A stretch of 49,191 nucleotides of DNA from DATFYM01 sp035315065 (lineage in GTDB: Bacteria > Acidobacteriota > Terriglobia > UBA7540), in the NCBI GenBank assembly GCA_035315065.1, contig DATFYM010000039.1, positions 1-49,191 of the forward strand, written 5' to 3'. The translations under genes and the position numbers were made by a program. Below are positions 41,501 to 48,686 of the stretch, piece by piece (position 1 is the first letter of the stretch; each line of letters starts with the position of its first letter). The notes under the pieces are model-generated. The model saw only the letters and a program-made list of their open reading frames with translations, ran no database searches and was not told the DNA's origin.

Positions 41501-42382
41501 AGCAGCTCCTACTCGGAGGGCGACAAGAAAGTGATTCAATGCAGCATTCGCGATATTACCGAACGCAAGTGGCAAGAGGAGCTGATCCTGGCCTCGTTGC
41601 GGGAGAAGGAGATGCTCCTGAAGGAGATTCACCATCGGGTCAAGAACAACCTGCAAGTGATCTCCAGCCTGCTCCAGCTTCGCGCCGGAGCCATTAAGGA
41701 CGATGCCCTGCGCGAGATGTTCCGGGAGAGCCAGAACCGCGTCCGGACCATGGCCCTGATCCACGAGAAGCTCTATCACTCCGGGGATCTCGCCCACATC
41801 GACTTCCGTGAGTATGTTCTCAGCCTGGTCACGGACCTCTTCCAGTCGTATCGGACCGATCCGGATGCCGTATCTTTCGCCGTCTCAGGCGATAAGGTAT
41901 CGCTCGCGGTGGACACAGCCATTCCTTGCGGGCTGATCGTGAACGAGCTCGTCTCCAACTGCCTGAAACACGCCTTTCCGGCGAGGAACCAACCGGGGCT
42001 CGGGACTCGGGACTCGGGACTCGGGGCTCGGGATTCCGGGAAAGCCGCCCCCGGTTCGACACGTTCTTCTGCGAACCCCGAACCCCGAACCCCGAACCCC
42101 GATCCTGTTCGCCAAGACGAAGAAGAAGCACCCGGAGGAGTCTTCTCTGCGAGCCCCGAGTCCCGAGGATTGATCACCATCGCGCTAACGGAGGGCGAGG
42201 GTGGCAAGGTGCGGTTGGTGGTTCGGGACAACGGCGTGGGTTTCCCACGGTCCATGGACTTCCGGAACACCCAATCCCTTGGCCTTCAGCTCGTGAATGC
42301 CTTAACGGACCAGCTTGGCGGGACAATCCAAATGCACGCCAACGGCGGAACAGAGTTTCAGATTGAGTTTGGCAGCCAGTAG
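38567..42382 (+). CDS. Hybrid sensor kinase: REC, multiple PAS, HisKA_2/HATPase
   Basis: 1271 residues, soluble. An N-terminal REC domain (1-125; LLIEDNPGDARL, LLDLGLPDSQ with the Asp) is followed by about seven PAS/PAC units (130-1005) separated by DRKRAEE linkers. Three of them, starting near residues 390, 638 and 763, are close copies (RLVTAIEQCAETI; TKVSGYSREEAVG; RLLKSGKH). The kinase core is HisKA_2-type: EIHHRVKNNLQVISSLLQLR with the His near residue 1021, then IPCGLIVNELVSNCLKHAFP (N box) and VVRDNGVGFPRSMD (G1). Between these boxes lie about 55 extra residues (about 1142-1198) encoded by a CGGGACT/CCCCGAA repeat. Such kinases usually phosphorylate stand-alone regulators. It starts at the ATG at 38567 without a strong ribosome site. 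Confidence 0.92.
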   Translation: METNVLLIEDNPGDARLILEMLKEAGGDGFVVHRVDRLSTAVENLSAQAADAVLLDLGLPDSQGLGTFSRIHSQFSEIPIVVLTVLNNEAAGMQAVRAGAQDYLVKGVISGTALTRVLRYGIERKRAEEALRVSERRYRLLFEHNMAAVLRTVGDGHIVDANEACARMLGYDSRDELLKKQMWELWYQPEDRPAFIARLQKERALTTLELCFRRKDGTPVVALANMTFNGGKTTEAPVIEATLIDITDRKRAEDALYRNQRVLAQAERIAHLGAWEMEISNREDLNQNRLHWSDETYRIFGYEPGAVEATNQLFFHHVHPDDRLRVIDGFSEAIAQQKPYVIEHRIQRCDGAERAVIEHAEILKDSQGRPERVIGTVQDITDRKRAEEERKRLVTAIEQCAETIVITDPKGTIQYVNPTFTKVSGYSREEAVGSNPRLLKSGKHDASFFQSFWNTLLAGNPWHGEMVNRRKDGSLYTDELHVAPVRDARGEIVHFISNQLDVTERKRAEEAEAEAELKYRGLFEHMSEGLAYCRMLFENGEGQDFIYLTVNKAFETLTGLKDVVGKRVTAVIPGIRESNPGLLEIYARVALTGIPERFETFVDALGMWFSISAYSPEKEFFVAIFDVITERKRAEEERKRLVTAIEQCAETIIITDLKGTIQWVNPTFTKVTGYSREEAVGANPRLLKSGKHDASFFQSFWNALLTGKPWHGEMINRRKDGSLYTDELRVSPVRDSRGEIIHFISNQLDVTEHKRAEAENLRLVTAMEQAAEGIVITDLEPRIQYVNPAFTKITGYSRAEALGQNPRLLKSGKHGLRFYKEMWGTILSGETWHGEIFNRRKDGTLYTEEMTITPVRDSRGVTTNFIAIKEDVTERKRAEQALNASETRYRRLFEAAQDGVLLLDSETGTITDANPFVLKLLGYSREELLGKRLWDVGPFRDVAASQDAFRNLQKAGYVRYEDLPLETKGGDRIDVEFVSSSYSEGDKKVIQCSIRDITERKWQEELILASLREKEMLLKEIHHRVKNNLQVISSLLQLRAGAIKDDALREMFRESQNRVRTMALIHEKLYHSGDLAHIDFREYVLSLVTDLFQSYRTDPDAVSFAVSGDKVSLAVDTAIPCGLIVNELVSNCLKHAFPARNQPGLGTRDSGLGARDSGKAAPGSTRSSANPEPRTPNPDPVRQDEEEAPGGVFSASPESRGLITIALTEGEGGKVRLVVRDNGVGFPRSMDFRNTQSLGLQLVNALTDQLGGTIQMHANGGTEFQIEFGSQ

Positions 42383-42470
42383 ACGGTAGACGGCATACGG
42401 CATAAAGGGGAAGATCGCGCCTGGGAAGCGGCCTTCCCCCTTATGCCATCTACTGTCTACCGTCTACCTT
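42381..42470. repeat. Inverted repeat after the large kinase
   Basis: AGACGGTAGACGGCATACGG on the left is matched by GCCATCTACTGTCTACCGTC on the right, with an inner AAAGGGGAAG/CTTCCCCCTT pair. A probable terminator. Confidence 0.8.
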
Positions 42471-42489
42471 AAGAAAGGAAGCAGGAAAA

Positions 42490-43500
42490 ATGTCCCTTAT
42501 AAAGAAGCCCGAAATGACGCCGCAAAGACTGACGGCCAATCAAGCCAACGCACGGCAATCGAACGGGCCCGTGACGCCCGAAGGTCTGGAGCGAGCCCGC
42601 GAGGCCAGAATCCAGCACGGTTTCTACGCCCAGGATCCCGACGGGGCTCTGGAGAAGCTGGGCGAAAACCGGGAGGAATTCAAGCGGTTGCTTGCCTCCC
42701 TGACTGAACGGTGGGAGCCGGCGGATGATTTCGATGCCCGGCTGGTGAAACGCTTGGCGCGAGCCCTATGGCGATGGGAGCGTAGCGACCGCCAACTGGA
42801 GAGCATGTCCGTGCAGCGCCTCGAGGAGATGGACAACTATGTGGGCCAACTTACCTCGGACGCCAAGGAACGGTACGAGAAAAGGCTGGCGGGTCTCGCC
42901 TCACTCGAATACGCCACCCGCGACGAGGACTTCTGCTTCGGCAGCGAGGAACTCCTGACGTTTGCCTCGCTTTACGGTGACGTGGCCAAGGGAAGGCCGG
43001 CCGACATTCGCGTTCTCCTCTACCGCCTGGTCAAACCGCATGCACCCAAGCCGCCCAAAGTGTCGAAAGGCCTTCCCGCCCGGCAACCCGTGGACGCTCT
43101 GCCCGACACTGCGCCCCACGTTCCGGAGATTTCGCAGTTCTCCGAAGAGGCTGCCGAGGAGCTTGCCAAGATCACCGGCCCGGACGCGCTGCCGGGAATA
43201 CCGGTAGCCGAGGGCCGCGAGCGAGGAGAGGTCCGGCGCGCGGTGCGCAGGCTGATCCAGGAGGAAATTGACGCGGCCAAGGCGGCTTGGGCGGACCGCG
43301 GCGACGAACTGGTGAAGGCTGGCTCGCCCTGTTTTCGTGACTGCGTTGCCGCGCCCACCCACAAGAACGCCGCTTTGATGGCGAGGATGGAAAACTCCAG
43401 CTTCCGACAGGTAGTGGAACTCACCAAACTTCTGACCAAGCGGAAGGCTGAGGCCCGACGCGAGGCAGAAGAACCGTGGGGGGGAGGAGGGGCGAAATGA
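42490..43500 (+). CDS. Hypothetical protein with ANQANARQS-type N-terminus
   Basis: 336 residues. The N-terminal motif RLTANQANARQSNGPVTPEG, followed by ERAREARIQHGFYAQ, is the signature of a widespread family of unknown function in acidobacteria and planctomycetes. The centre is helical and charged (LVKRLARALWRWERSDRQLE). The C-terminal half is variable (Pro-rich SKGLPARQPVDALPDTAPH), then helical again (EEAAEELAKITGPDALPG; IQEEIDAAKAAWADRGDEL). No catalytic motif is visible. AAGGAAG precedes the ATG. It ends in GGGG-rich codons and is followed at once by short repeats (43508 onward). Members of this family are often present in many copies per genome, which suggests an accessory or mobile role, unproven. 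Confidence 0.75.
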   Translation: MSLIKKPEMTPQRLTANQANARQSNGPVTPEGLERAREARIQHGFYAQDPDGALEKLGENREEFKRLLASLTERWEPADDFDARLVKRLARALWRWERSDRQLESMSVQRLEEMDNYVGQLTSDAKERYEKRLAGLASLEYATRDEDFCFGSEELLTFASLYGDVAKGRPADIRVLLYRLVKPHAPKPPKVSKGLPARQPVDALPDTAPHVPEISQFSEEAAEELAKITGPDALPGIPVAEGRERGEVRRAVRRLIQEEIDAAKAAWADRGDELVKAGSPCFRDCVAAPTHKNAALMARMENSSFRQVVELTKLLTKRKAEARREAEEPWGGGGAK

Positions 43501-43507
43501 AGGATGG

Positions 43508-43622
43508 TCCCACTATATTCATGAAAACAAAGGATCGTGAAAACGGGTTTTTGGAGGGTCCCACTATATTGATGAAAACACGGCAACTTATCACCCGACA
43601 ACCCACTATGTTGATGATAAGA
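43508..43622. repeat. Three short direct repeats (CCCACTATATT-ATGAAAAC)
   Basis: Units at 43508-43529, 43559-43580 and, more diverged, 43601-43622. Each reads close to CCCACTATATTSATGAAAAC, spaced 51 and 42 bases apart. They lie directly after the ANQANARQS-type gene. Confidence 0.75.
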
Positions 43623-43804
43623 AAGACGGTTAGTAACGCCATATCAACACCCGCGGCTTGCCAGCCACGACCATTCTCGAAGGGCAGGCCACGGGGTTTG
43701 CGAGACTTGCAGAGGGGGGTAGACTACGTTTGTCACATCCTTTTCACCCTTACGGCTTCGCACTTCGACGCGCTTCAGAATCTCTGATCATCTCACACCG
43801 AAGG

Positions 43805-43818
43805 GTGACGTTCGTCAC
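43805..43818. promoter_or_regulatory. Palindromic site upstream of the 65-codon gene (copy 2)
   Basis: GTGACGTTCGTCAC lies 63 bases before the ATG at 43881, matching the copy-1 site (GTGACATTCGTCAC) at 13 of 14 positions and at almost the same distance. The rest of 43640-43880 shows no gene I can support. Confidence 0.5.
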
Positions 43819-43880
43819 TGCGCGCCTGTCCGTGAGCGCGTCAACCTGTAGGAGGTTCGGCGCTCCCACGGAAGGGCGAA

Positions 43881-44078
43881 ATGATCCTGCACTTTGCTCC
43901 GATCTTCTCGTTAGGGTTTCTAAGCGGAGTCGCATTGTGCTGGGTCGAACTTCGGCGCCTACGAGGCAAGAACAGACTCATGGAATCCTATCTCCGCAGG
44001 CGGCTCAACGCGGAGTGGGGGGAGTTGGTGAAGTCGGACCAGAAACCGGCAGGAGCGCATCAATCAAAGGTGGCGTAA
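43881..44078 (+). CDS. 65-residue membrane protein, copy 2
   Basis: 65 codons, a paralogue of the gene at 32888-33085. It has a hydrophobic helix (ILHFAPIFSLGFLSGVALCW) and a basic helical second half (LRGKNRLMESYLRRRLNAEW). GAAGGG precedes the ATG. Downstream an inverted repeat with arms like GGGGAGCTGGGG (44088-44180) and the TTCAACA palindrome (44223-44241) repeat the arrangement of copy 1. The function is unknown. Equal length, shared residues and conserved flanks are the evidence that it is a gene. Confidence 0.65.
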   Translation: MILHFAPIFSLGFLSGVALCWVELRRLRGKNRLMESYLRRRLNAEWGELVKSDQKPAGAHQSKVA

Positions 44079-44222
44079 GGGGAGCTGGGGTAGCGGATGA
44101 TCGCCGACCTAGGGGAGAGTCACTTCCTTGGTTGCTGGCTTCGAGCCACTCCCAGCTCCCCTTGCGCCACACTCCACGAGTATTCCGGCCAGCAAGATAA
44201 ACCGAATCCTGACAGTCGTGAG

Positions 44223-44241
44223 CTGTTGAATTTTTCAACAG
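44223..44241. promoter_or_regulatory. 19-bp palindrome, partner of 32700-32718
   Basis: CTGTTGAATTTTTCAACAG, with the same TGTTGAA and TTCAACA arms as the site at 32700. It lies 145 bases after the stop of the second 65-codon gene. Confidence 0.65.
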
Positions 44242-44458
44242 ATGTTCCAATCGTAGGATGCGCCCAGCGCCCGAAACGAGTACAGTATAAGCATGATGAT
44301 AGTTTATGTTATAACAATTCCATACACGATCAGAGTAACGGGCTACCCGGGTTCGAACACGCCGCACGGGGTGCAAGAGTACGCTTGCGTGCTCTTCGGT
44401 GGGGGCGCGGCTGCGGCGATAAGGGCACGGCAAGCCGTGCCCCTACCTCGGCTGTCTG

Positions 44459-45880
44459 CTACGCATAAACATGGTGGTCGATCTTGAGGATCCTCGAAAT
44501 TTCCACCAGTTCGTCGACCCAATTGCCGTAGCACCCGTGGGTGTGATTGGAGTCGTAGGTGGCAAGAAACTCGTCGGCGGAGACCTTCAGGCGCGCGAAA
44601 GCGTGCGGCCATTCCTTGGTGGTAGCCTCGGCCTTCGCCCAGTTCTTGGCTTCGTCGAAGAGAATGAATTCGGCCGGCATGATTGCCATCCAGTACTTGC
44701 CGTTGCGCCGGGTGAGGCGCGCCAGGGTCACCTTTCCGGGCTCGGCAAAGTGCATCACCGAGGCGCCGCCCGCCGGGAAGTAGAAAACCTCGGGCCAGAA
44801 GTGGACCCGCGGCAGGTTGTCCTCCGGCCGCTTCGATCGCCCGGCAAAGAAAGTGGCGTGGGCGCCGGAGTTGCAAAGGTCGAAGAAGTCGTCCTCGGCA
44901 TCGTAATGCCTCACGTCGGCAAAGAGCACCGGCTCGCCGGTGACGTGCTTGAACAGCTCCATGGTGAGGGCGCCGTCCATATCCGCCTCGGTGGCGCACA
45001 CCACCGAGTCTTTGGGTCCGTCCCAGTCGTAGGGGTCGTTGGAAAAGGCGTCGATGATGTCTTCGGTGGTGAAGTTGTCGGTCATCTCCGGCTGCGCCTT
45101 GATGCCGAAGAAGTCGATAGCCTTCTCCTGGTTGATCTCCTGGCAAGCATAGTAGCTGCGAATCTGGCGCTTCAGCAAGTCCGGCGTCAGCTTCTTGCCG
45201 TCGTAGTGGATGTTCTTGCCCAGCATCTTCTCCAGCCAGGCAAAGGCGTTTTCCACTCTGGCCCCGTCGACGAGGTCCGAGCGCCGGATGATCTCGTATT
45301 GATCGATGTGCTCGACGTCGATGCCAAAGTCGCGCTTCCACTGGTCCGCGTTGGCCACCGCGGTGTACATTCCCATGGGCCGGCCACCGTAGAGCCCGAA
45401 GGTCTCCCCCTTCAGCCGACTCACGGCGACGGCGGCGCGCAGCTTCTTCTGCACTTCGGCGAAGACCTTATCGTCGCCGATATCTCCCTGCACGCGGGAA
45501 TGGGTGCGGCCCACCTGGTCCATGCCGCCTGCCGCCGCCAGCATCCCCACCATGCCCGGATAGCGCGGATTGATGTTGGAGAACATCAGGTAAGGACCGG
45601 GCGCGAACTCGGTGGCGATCAGCGTCAGGTGCGGGAAGGACCAGACGGCGTAATTGAGTATGGTGGCCTCCACGCCCGCTTGGGCGAGCCGGCGACCTTC
45701 GCGCTTCGCCACGCTGGGATGCCAGACGATCTCCTCGCCCGCCACCACCTCGTACTCGCCCGTCGCCTCCAACCGGGCTCGAAACTTGTTCTGAAAGTCC
45801 CAGTTCATTTCTTTCTGCAGCTCGTGGGCGAACTTGCGCCCGTCCGAGAAAGTGAGCAATCCGACCTTTCGCTTGCGCAT
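44459..45880 (-). CDS. L-fucose/L-arabinose isomerase-family protein
   Basis: 473 residues. The N-terminal domain begins RKVGLLTFSDGRKFAHEL, with VEATILNYAVWSFPHLTLIA. The middle contains GLYGGRPMGMYTAVANADQW. The C-terminal part has CATEADMDGALTMELF (acidic metal-site region), FFDLCNSGAHATFFAG and CYGNWVDELVEISRIL. It is a member of the fucose-isomerase-like superfamily, distinct from the protein at 18379-19869. The substrate cannot be read; a keto-aldose isomerase for a deoxyhexose or pentose is likely. GGAAGGAG precedes the ATG at 45880. The stop codon lies at the edge of the accessory region at 42.5-44.4 kb. Confidence 0.85.
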   Translation of the reverse strand: MRKRKVGLLTFSDGRKFAHELQKEMNWDFQNKFRARLEATGEYEVVAGEEIVWHPSVAKREGRRLAQAGVEATILNYAVWSFPHLTLIATEFAPGPYLMFSNINPRYPGMVGMLAAAGGMDQVGRTHSRVQGDIGDDKVFAEVQKKLRAAVAVSRLKGETFGLYGGRPMGMYTAVANADQWKRDFGIDVEHIDQYEIIRRSDLVDGARVENAFAWLEKMLGKNIHYDGKKLTPDLLKRQIRSYYACQEINQEKAIDFFGIKAQPEMTDNFTTEDIIDAFSNDPYDWDGPKDSVVCATEADMDGALTMELFKHVTGEPVLFADVRHYDAEDDFFDLCNSGAHATFFAGRSKRPEDNLPRVHFWPEVFYFPAGGASVMHFAEPGKVTLARLTRRNGKYWMAIMPAEFILFDEAKNWAKAEATTKEWPHAFARLKVSADEFLATYDSNHTHGCYGNWVDELVEISRILKIDHHVYA

Positions 45881-45896
45881 AGGTGTCTCCTTCCTT

Positions 45897-46010
45897 CGAA
45901 ATTAGAAACTCGAAACTCGAAACTCGAAATCCACGTCCGCGGTCCCGACCGGAAAGGCTTCCATGCGAGTTTCCACTCTCATTTTCGAATTTCGATTTTC
46001 GAGTTTCGAG
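45897..46010. repeat. Inverted repeat of AAACTCGAAACTCG units
   Basis: Tandem AAACTCG units on the left are answered by ATTTCGATTTTCGAGTTTCG on the right, around a GC-rich loop. The same TTCGAGTTTC family is seen at about 16389-16440. Confidence 0.75.
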
Positions 46011-46074
46011 GTGCAATCATCTTTTCCAGTTTACGTAACTAAAGCGGCTGTTGTAGCCTTATTAGAGTGCGCGC

Positions 46075-46146
46075 GGGCCGGTAGCTCAATGGCAGAGCAC
46101 TGCCCTTTTAAGGCAGGGGTTCTGGGTTCGAGTCCCAGCCGGCTCA
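46075..46146 (+). tRNA. tRNA-Lys (anticodon TTT)
   Basis: A full cloverleaf. The acceptor GGGCCGG pairs with CCGGCTC (one G-T pair), the D arm is GCTC/GAGC, and the anticodon stem CTGCC/GGCAG encloses the loop CTTTTAA with anticodon TTT. The T arm CTGGG/CCCAG encloses TTCGAGT, and the discriminator is A. The CCA end is not encoded. Confidence 0.95.
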
Positions 46147-46152
46147 GTTCCG

Positions 46153-46412
46153 AGTTTTCAGTTCTCAGTGGTCAGAAGGTGTGAAGTAATTGCGAAAGAG
46201 CTTCAAACGCAGAGACGCAGAGGCACAGAGAAAAATGGGAAGAGTTCCGAAAACAAACGACTTCTTCATATTGTTCTCATTCTCTCCTCTGCATCTCTAT
46301 GCCTCTGCGTTCAATTTCTTCACACGTTCTCAGTTCTCAGTTGTCAGTCAAGACGCTTCCGGGGTGCGTCTGGTTCGTTCCGCTGCACACTGAGAACTGA
46401 AAACTGAAAACT
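46153..46412. repeat. Nested repeats after tRNA-Lys, including copy 2 of the 140-bp element
   Basis: The outer arms are TTTTCAGTTCTCAGT and ACTGAGAACTGAAAACTG. Within them, 46178-46326 is the second copy of the element at 10123-10263 (GTGTGAAGTAATTGCGAAAG to TTCAATTTCTTCACA), again with a different central loop. One palindromic element appears to have inserted into another. Confidence 0.8.
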
Positions 46413-46418
46413 GTTCCC

Positions 46419-47369
46419 TCAATGTGCCACCAGCGCGTAATCCGAGAATCGATGGATATTGCGATAGATCGCGTCGTTTCGCTCCGTGGTCACGGTGACC
46501 TCGGCCGGCAGCCACCGAGGCTTGGAGGTCTCGCCGAGGCGCACCTCACGGAAACTTACCTGGGTGGTATACCGGAAGAGCCCGGCGTCAACCAGGGGCG
46601 CCAGGAGGTCGGTGCGCAGGCGCACGATTTGCTGGCTGGCAGGGTCGATCCACGCCACGCCCTGCAACAACATCCGGATCGACTTCTCGCGTCCCAGTTC
46701 CACGCGCCCCGCCACCTGGGTCAACCCGGGGCGCTGCGCAAACGCGACCACGTCGGTTTCCTTGCCGGCGAGCGTCTCCTTCCCGAGATAGCGAAAGAGC
46801 GCGTCCGATCTCCCCAGAGGGTGGAACTGGACGATCGTGGACGCAAAACCCGTGGTAGGCCGAAAGCCCTTAAAGAGGCCCCACGGCTCTTCGGGCTTTC
46901 CCGCTTGGTCGGTGCGGTACTCATGAAGGCTGGAGCGCTCACCCACGCCCTGGCGGACGATCGCGTAGCGAAAACTTCGCGTTTTGCTGGCCACTACCTT
47001 GCCGTCGTGCCACAACTGCTGCATGGTGATTTCTTCGTTTGCACTGGTGCCGGGAAAGCTCTCCACGAACTCCTTCACGTTTTCTCCCACCAAGTTGAGC
47101 AGCCGCGTTTCCGCTTGCTGGACTTCTTCCGGACTGGAGGGAGGAGCGACGTCCCTGAGTTCAGGCATGTTCCAGCCCAACTCAAAGAGCGTCTGGTCCA
47201 CGTAGGACCTCACTTCTTTGTAGTAGTCGATTTCCTCCTCTCTTTCGTCTTTGGGTTGCGCGGCCTGTTGGGCCTGTTGGGCCGCCACACTGCACAACCA
47301 CGCCGCGGCAAGCCCGAAGGTCCACAGCAACCACCGCCGGCGCCGGATACCCAAACCCTGATCGTACAT
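46419..47369 (-). CDS. Exported hypothetical protein of acidobacterial type
   Basis: 316 residues from ATG 47369, chosen because it gives a short basic start and a good signal peptide (RWLLWTFGLAAAWLCSVAAQ); the frame is open to an ATG at 47423. The mature part has YYKEVRSYVDQTLFELGWNM, then a strand-rich domain (VVASKTRSFRYAIVRQGVG; AWIDPASQQIVRLRTDLLAP) like the lipoprotein-carrier fold or related outer-membrane-associated beta domains found in many acidobacterial secreted proteins. It ends RNIHRFSDYALVAH. No enzymatic motif is visible. It lies downstream of the VWFA gene at 47511 on the same strand. Confidence 0.72.
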   Translation of the reverse strand: MYDQGLGIRRRRWLLWTFGLAAAWLCSVAAQQAQQAAQPKDEREEEIDYYKEVRSYVDQTLFELGWNMPELRDVAPPSSPEEVQQAETRLLNLVGENVKEFVESFPGTSANEEITMQQLWHDGKVVASKTRSFRYAIVRQGVGERSSLHEYRTDQAGKPEEPWGLFKGFRPTTGFASTIVQFHPLGRSDALFRYLGKETLAGKETDVVAFAQRPGLTQVAGRVELGREKSIRMLLQGVAWIDPASQQIVRLRTDLLAPLVDAGLFRYTTQVSFREVRLGETSKPRWLPAEVTVTTERNDAIYRNIHRFSDYALVAH

Positions 47370-47510
47370 GAAACCGTTTCGCACGACTGCCCCGGCGCGC
47401 GGCCGTCCTTGAGCGTTTATCATCGTGGGGTTTATCAGACCAAAAAAGTGGGCTCAAATCAAGCGAAGACAAGTCGGGAATCGGAAAAAGCGGGGGTGGC
47501 ACGCTGCTCC

Positions 47511-48557
47511 CTATTCCCGATTCTCATTGGGCGCGAAGTAACCGCGACGGACGGAGATCGTATACTTTCGGTTGGGGTTCGGAGAATCTTCGGCGACGTG
47601 CACGGCAATCTCGCGAAAGGCGCCGTCGTGCCGATGGTTGGTGCTGTAGTAGCCCAGGCTGTAGCGTCGCTTCAACCGCGTGATGATGGCGGTCATGGCC
47701 GGACGGATGGCCTCGATGTTCGCGGCGCTGATCACTTCTCCGCCGGTTTCCTCGATGATCCGGGAAACGGACACGTCCCGGAAGATGGGAAGAATCACGC
47801 CCATCTCATGGGAGGGCGGCCCCGGTTGGACCCGGATGCTGTAAATCACCGCCTGCGCTTCCAGCGCCTCGCGGATGACATCGCTTTCATCGGCGTAACC
47901 CTTCAGCGTATTGTCGTTGTCGGAAACGAGAATGATCGCGTGACGCCGTTCTGGGGCGGCGCTGCCGAGATAGGACGCGGCCTCGAAAAGAGCGTCCGGG
48001 ATCACCGTGCCGCCGGCGGCCCGGATGGTGGCAATCCTTTCTGCAATGCGGTGCCGGTCTCTCGTCAACCCCACGCGCAGGTCGGCCCGGGCGGCAAAGT
48101 CGAACAGAGCCACCTCGTCGTTGGGCTTGAGTGGGGAAAGGGTCTCGACGGCTACATGGCTCAGTTGCCTCAAGATTGGATCCATGCTCCCGCTGCAGTC
48201 CAAGACCAGGGCCACCGCCAGGGGCAGTTCATCGCGAGAAAAGGTGCTGATCTTCTGCTCGACTCCGTCCTCGTAGATGTGAAAGTCCTGTTGGGTCAGG
48301 TCGTCGACGATGCCGCCGTGCTGATCGCGGACCGTGGCTTCCACCAGGACCAGATCCACGTCGGCTCGAAGCCGGAAGGGGATTTTCTGGCCAGGCGCCG
48401 CAGAAGCATCCGCGGGCAGCGGGCCGCCGCCCGCTCGGGGAGCGTTGATGGCGGAGGCTGGCGTCGATGCTGCAGGAAGCTGAGCGTGAGCGGCCCCAAT
48501 CCCAGTTGTCGCCAGGACGAGAGCCAGGAAACTTCGAGACGCCAAGCTGATGTTCAT
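47511..48557 (-). CDS. VWFA-related Acidobacteria-type protein with intact MIDAS
   Basis: 348 residues from ATG 48557 (signal FLALVLATTGIGAAHAQ). The Acidobacteria-type VWFA layout is clear: LVLVEATVRDQHGGIVDDLT, DFHIYEDGVEQKISTFSRDE, then LVLDCSGSMDPILRQLSHV with an intact DxSxS metal site, the second Thr region GGTVIPDALFEAA and ILVSDNDNTLKGYA. The C-terminus is KYTISVRRGYFAPNENRE. It contrasts with the VWFA gene at 21103, whose MIDAS is degenerate. Probably exported and binding other proteins; the partner is unknown. The next gene in the same direction is the secreted protein at 46419. Confidence 0.88.
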   Translation of the reverse strand: MNISLASRSFLALVLATTGIGAAHAQLPAASTPASAINAPRAGGGPLPADASAAPGQKIPFRLRADVDLVLVEATVRDQHGGIVDDLTQQDFHIYEDGVEQKISTFSRDELPLAVALVLDCSGSMDPILRQLSHVAVETLSPLKPNDEVALFDFAARADLRVGLTRDRHRIAERIATIRAAGGTVIPDALFEAASYLGSAAPERRHAIILVSDNDNTLKGYADESDVIREALEAQAVIYSIRVQPGPPSHEMGVILPIFRDVSVSRIIEETGGEVISAANIEAIRPAMTAIITRLKRRYSLGYYSTNHRHDGAFREIAVHVAEDSPNPNRKYTISVRRGYFAPNENRE

Positions 48558-48686
48558 CGCTGCTGGTGCCACTATCTGCGATGCGAGCCGCTATTCAGGC
48601 GTTGTCCCATTGCGGCCGCATGCGCCTCGGTCGACTGCCCGATCGGCGGAATCGCCGAACCAAATCCCGGTCCTCTCTCACCTTTC

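Noticed and set aside
43658..44200. A 180-codon plus-strand frame over the second 65-codon gene
   Set aside because: The frame is not shared with the first copy of the unit, whereas the 65-codon frame is.
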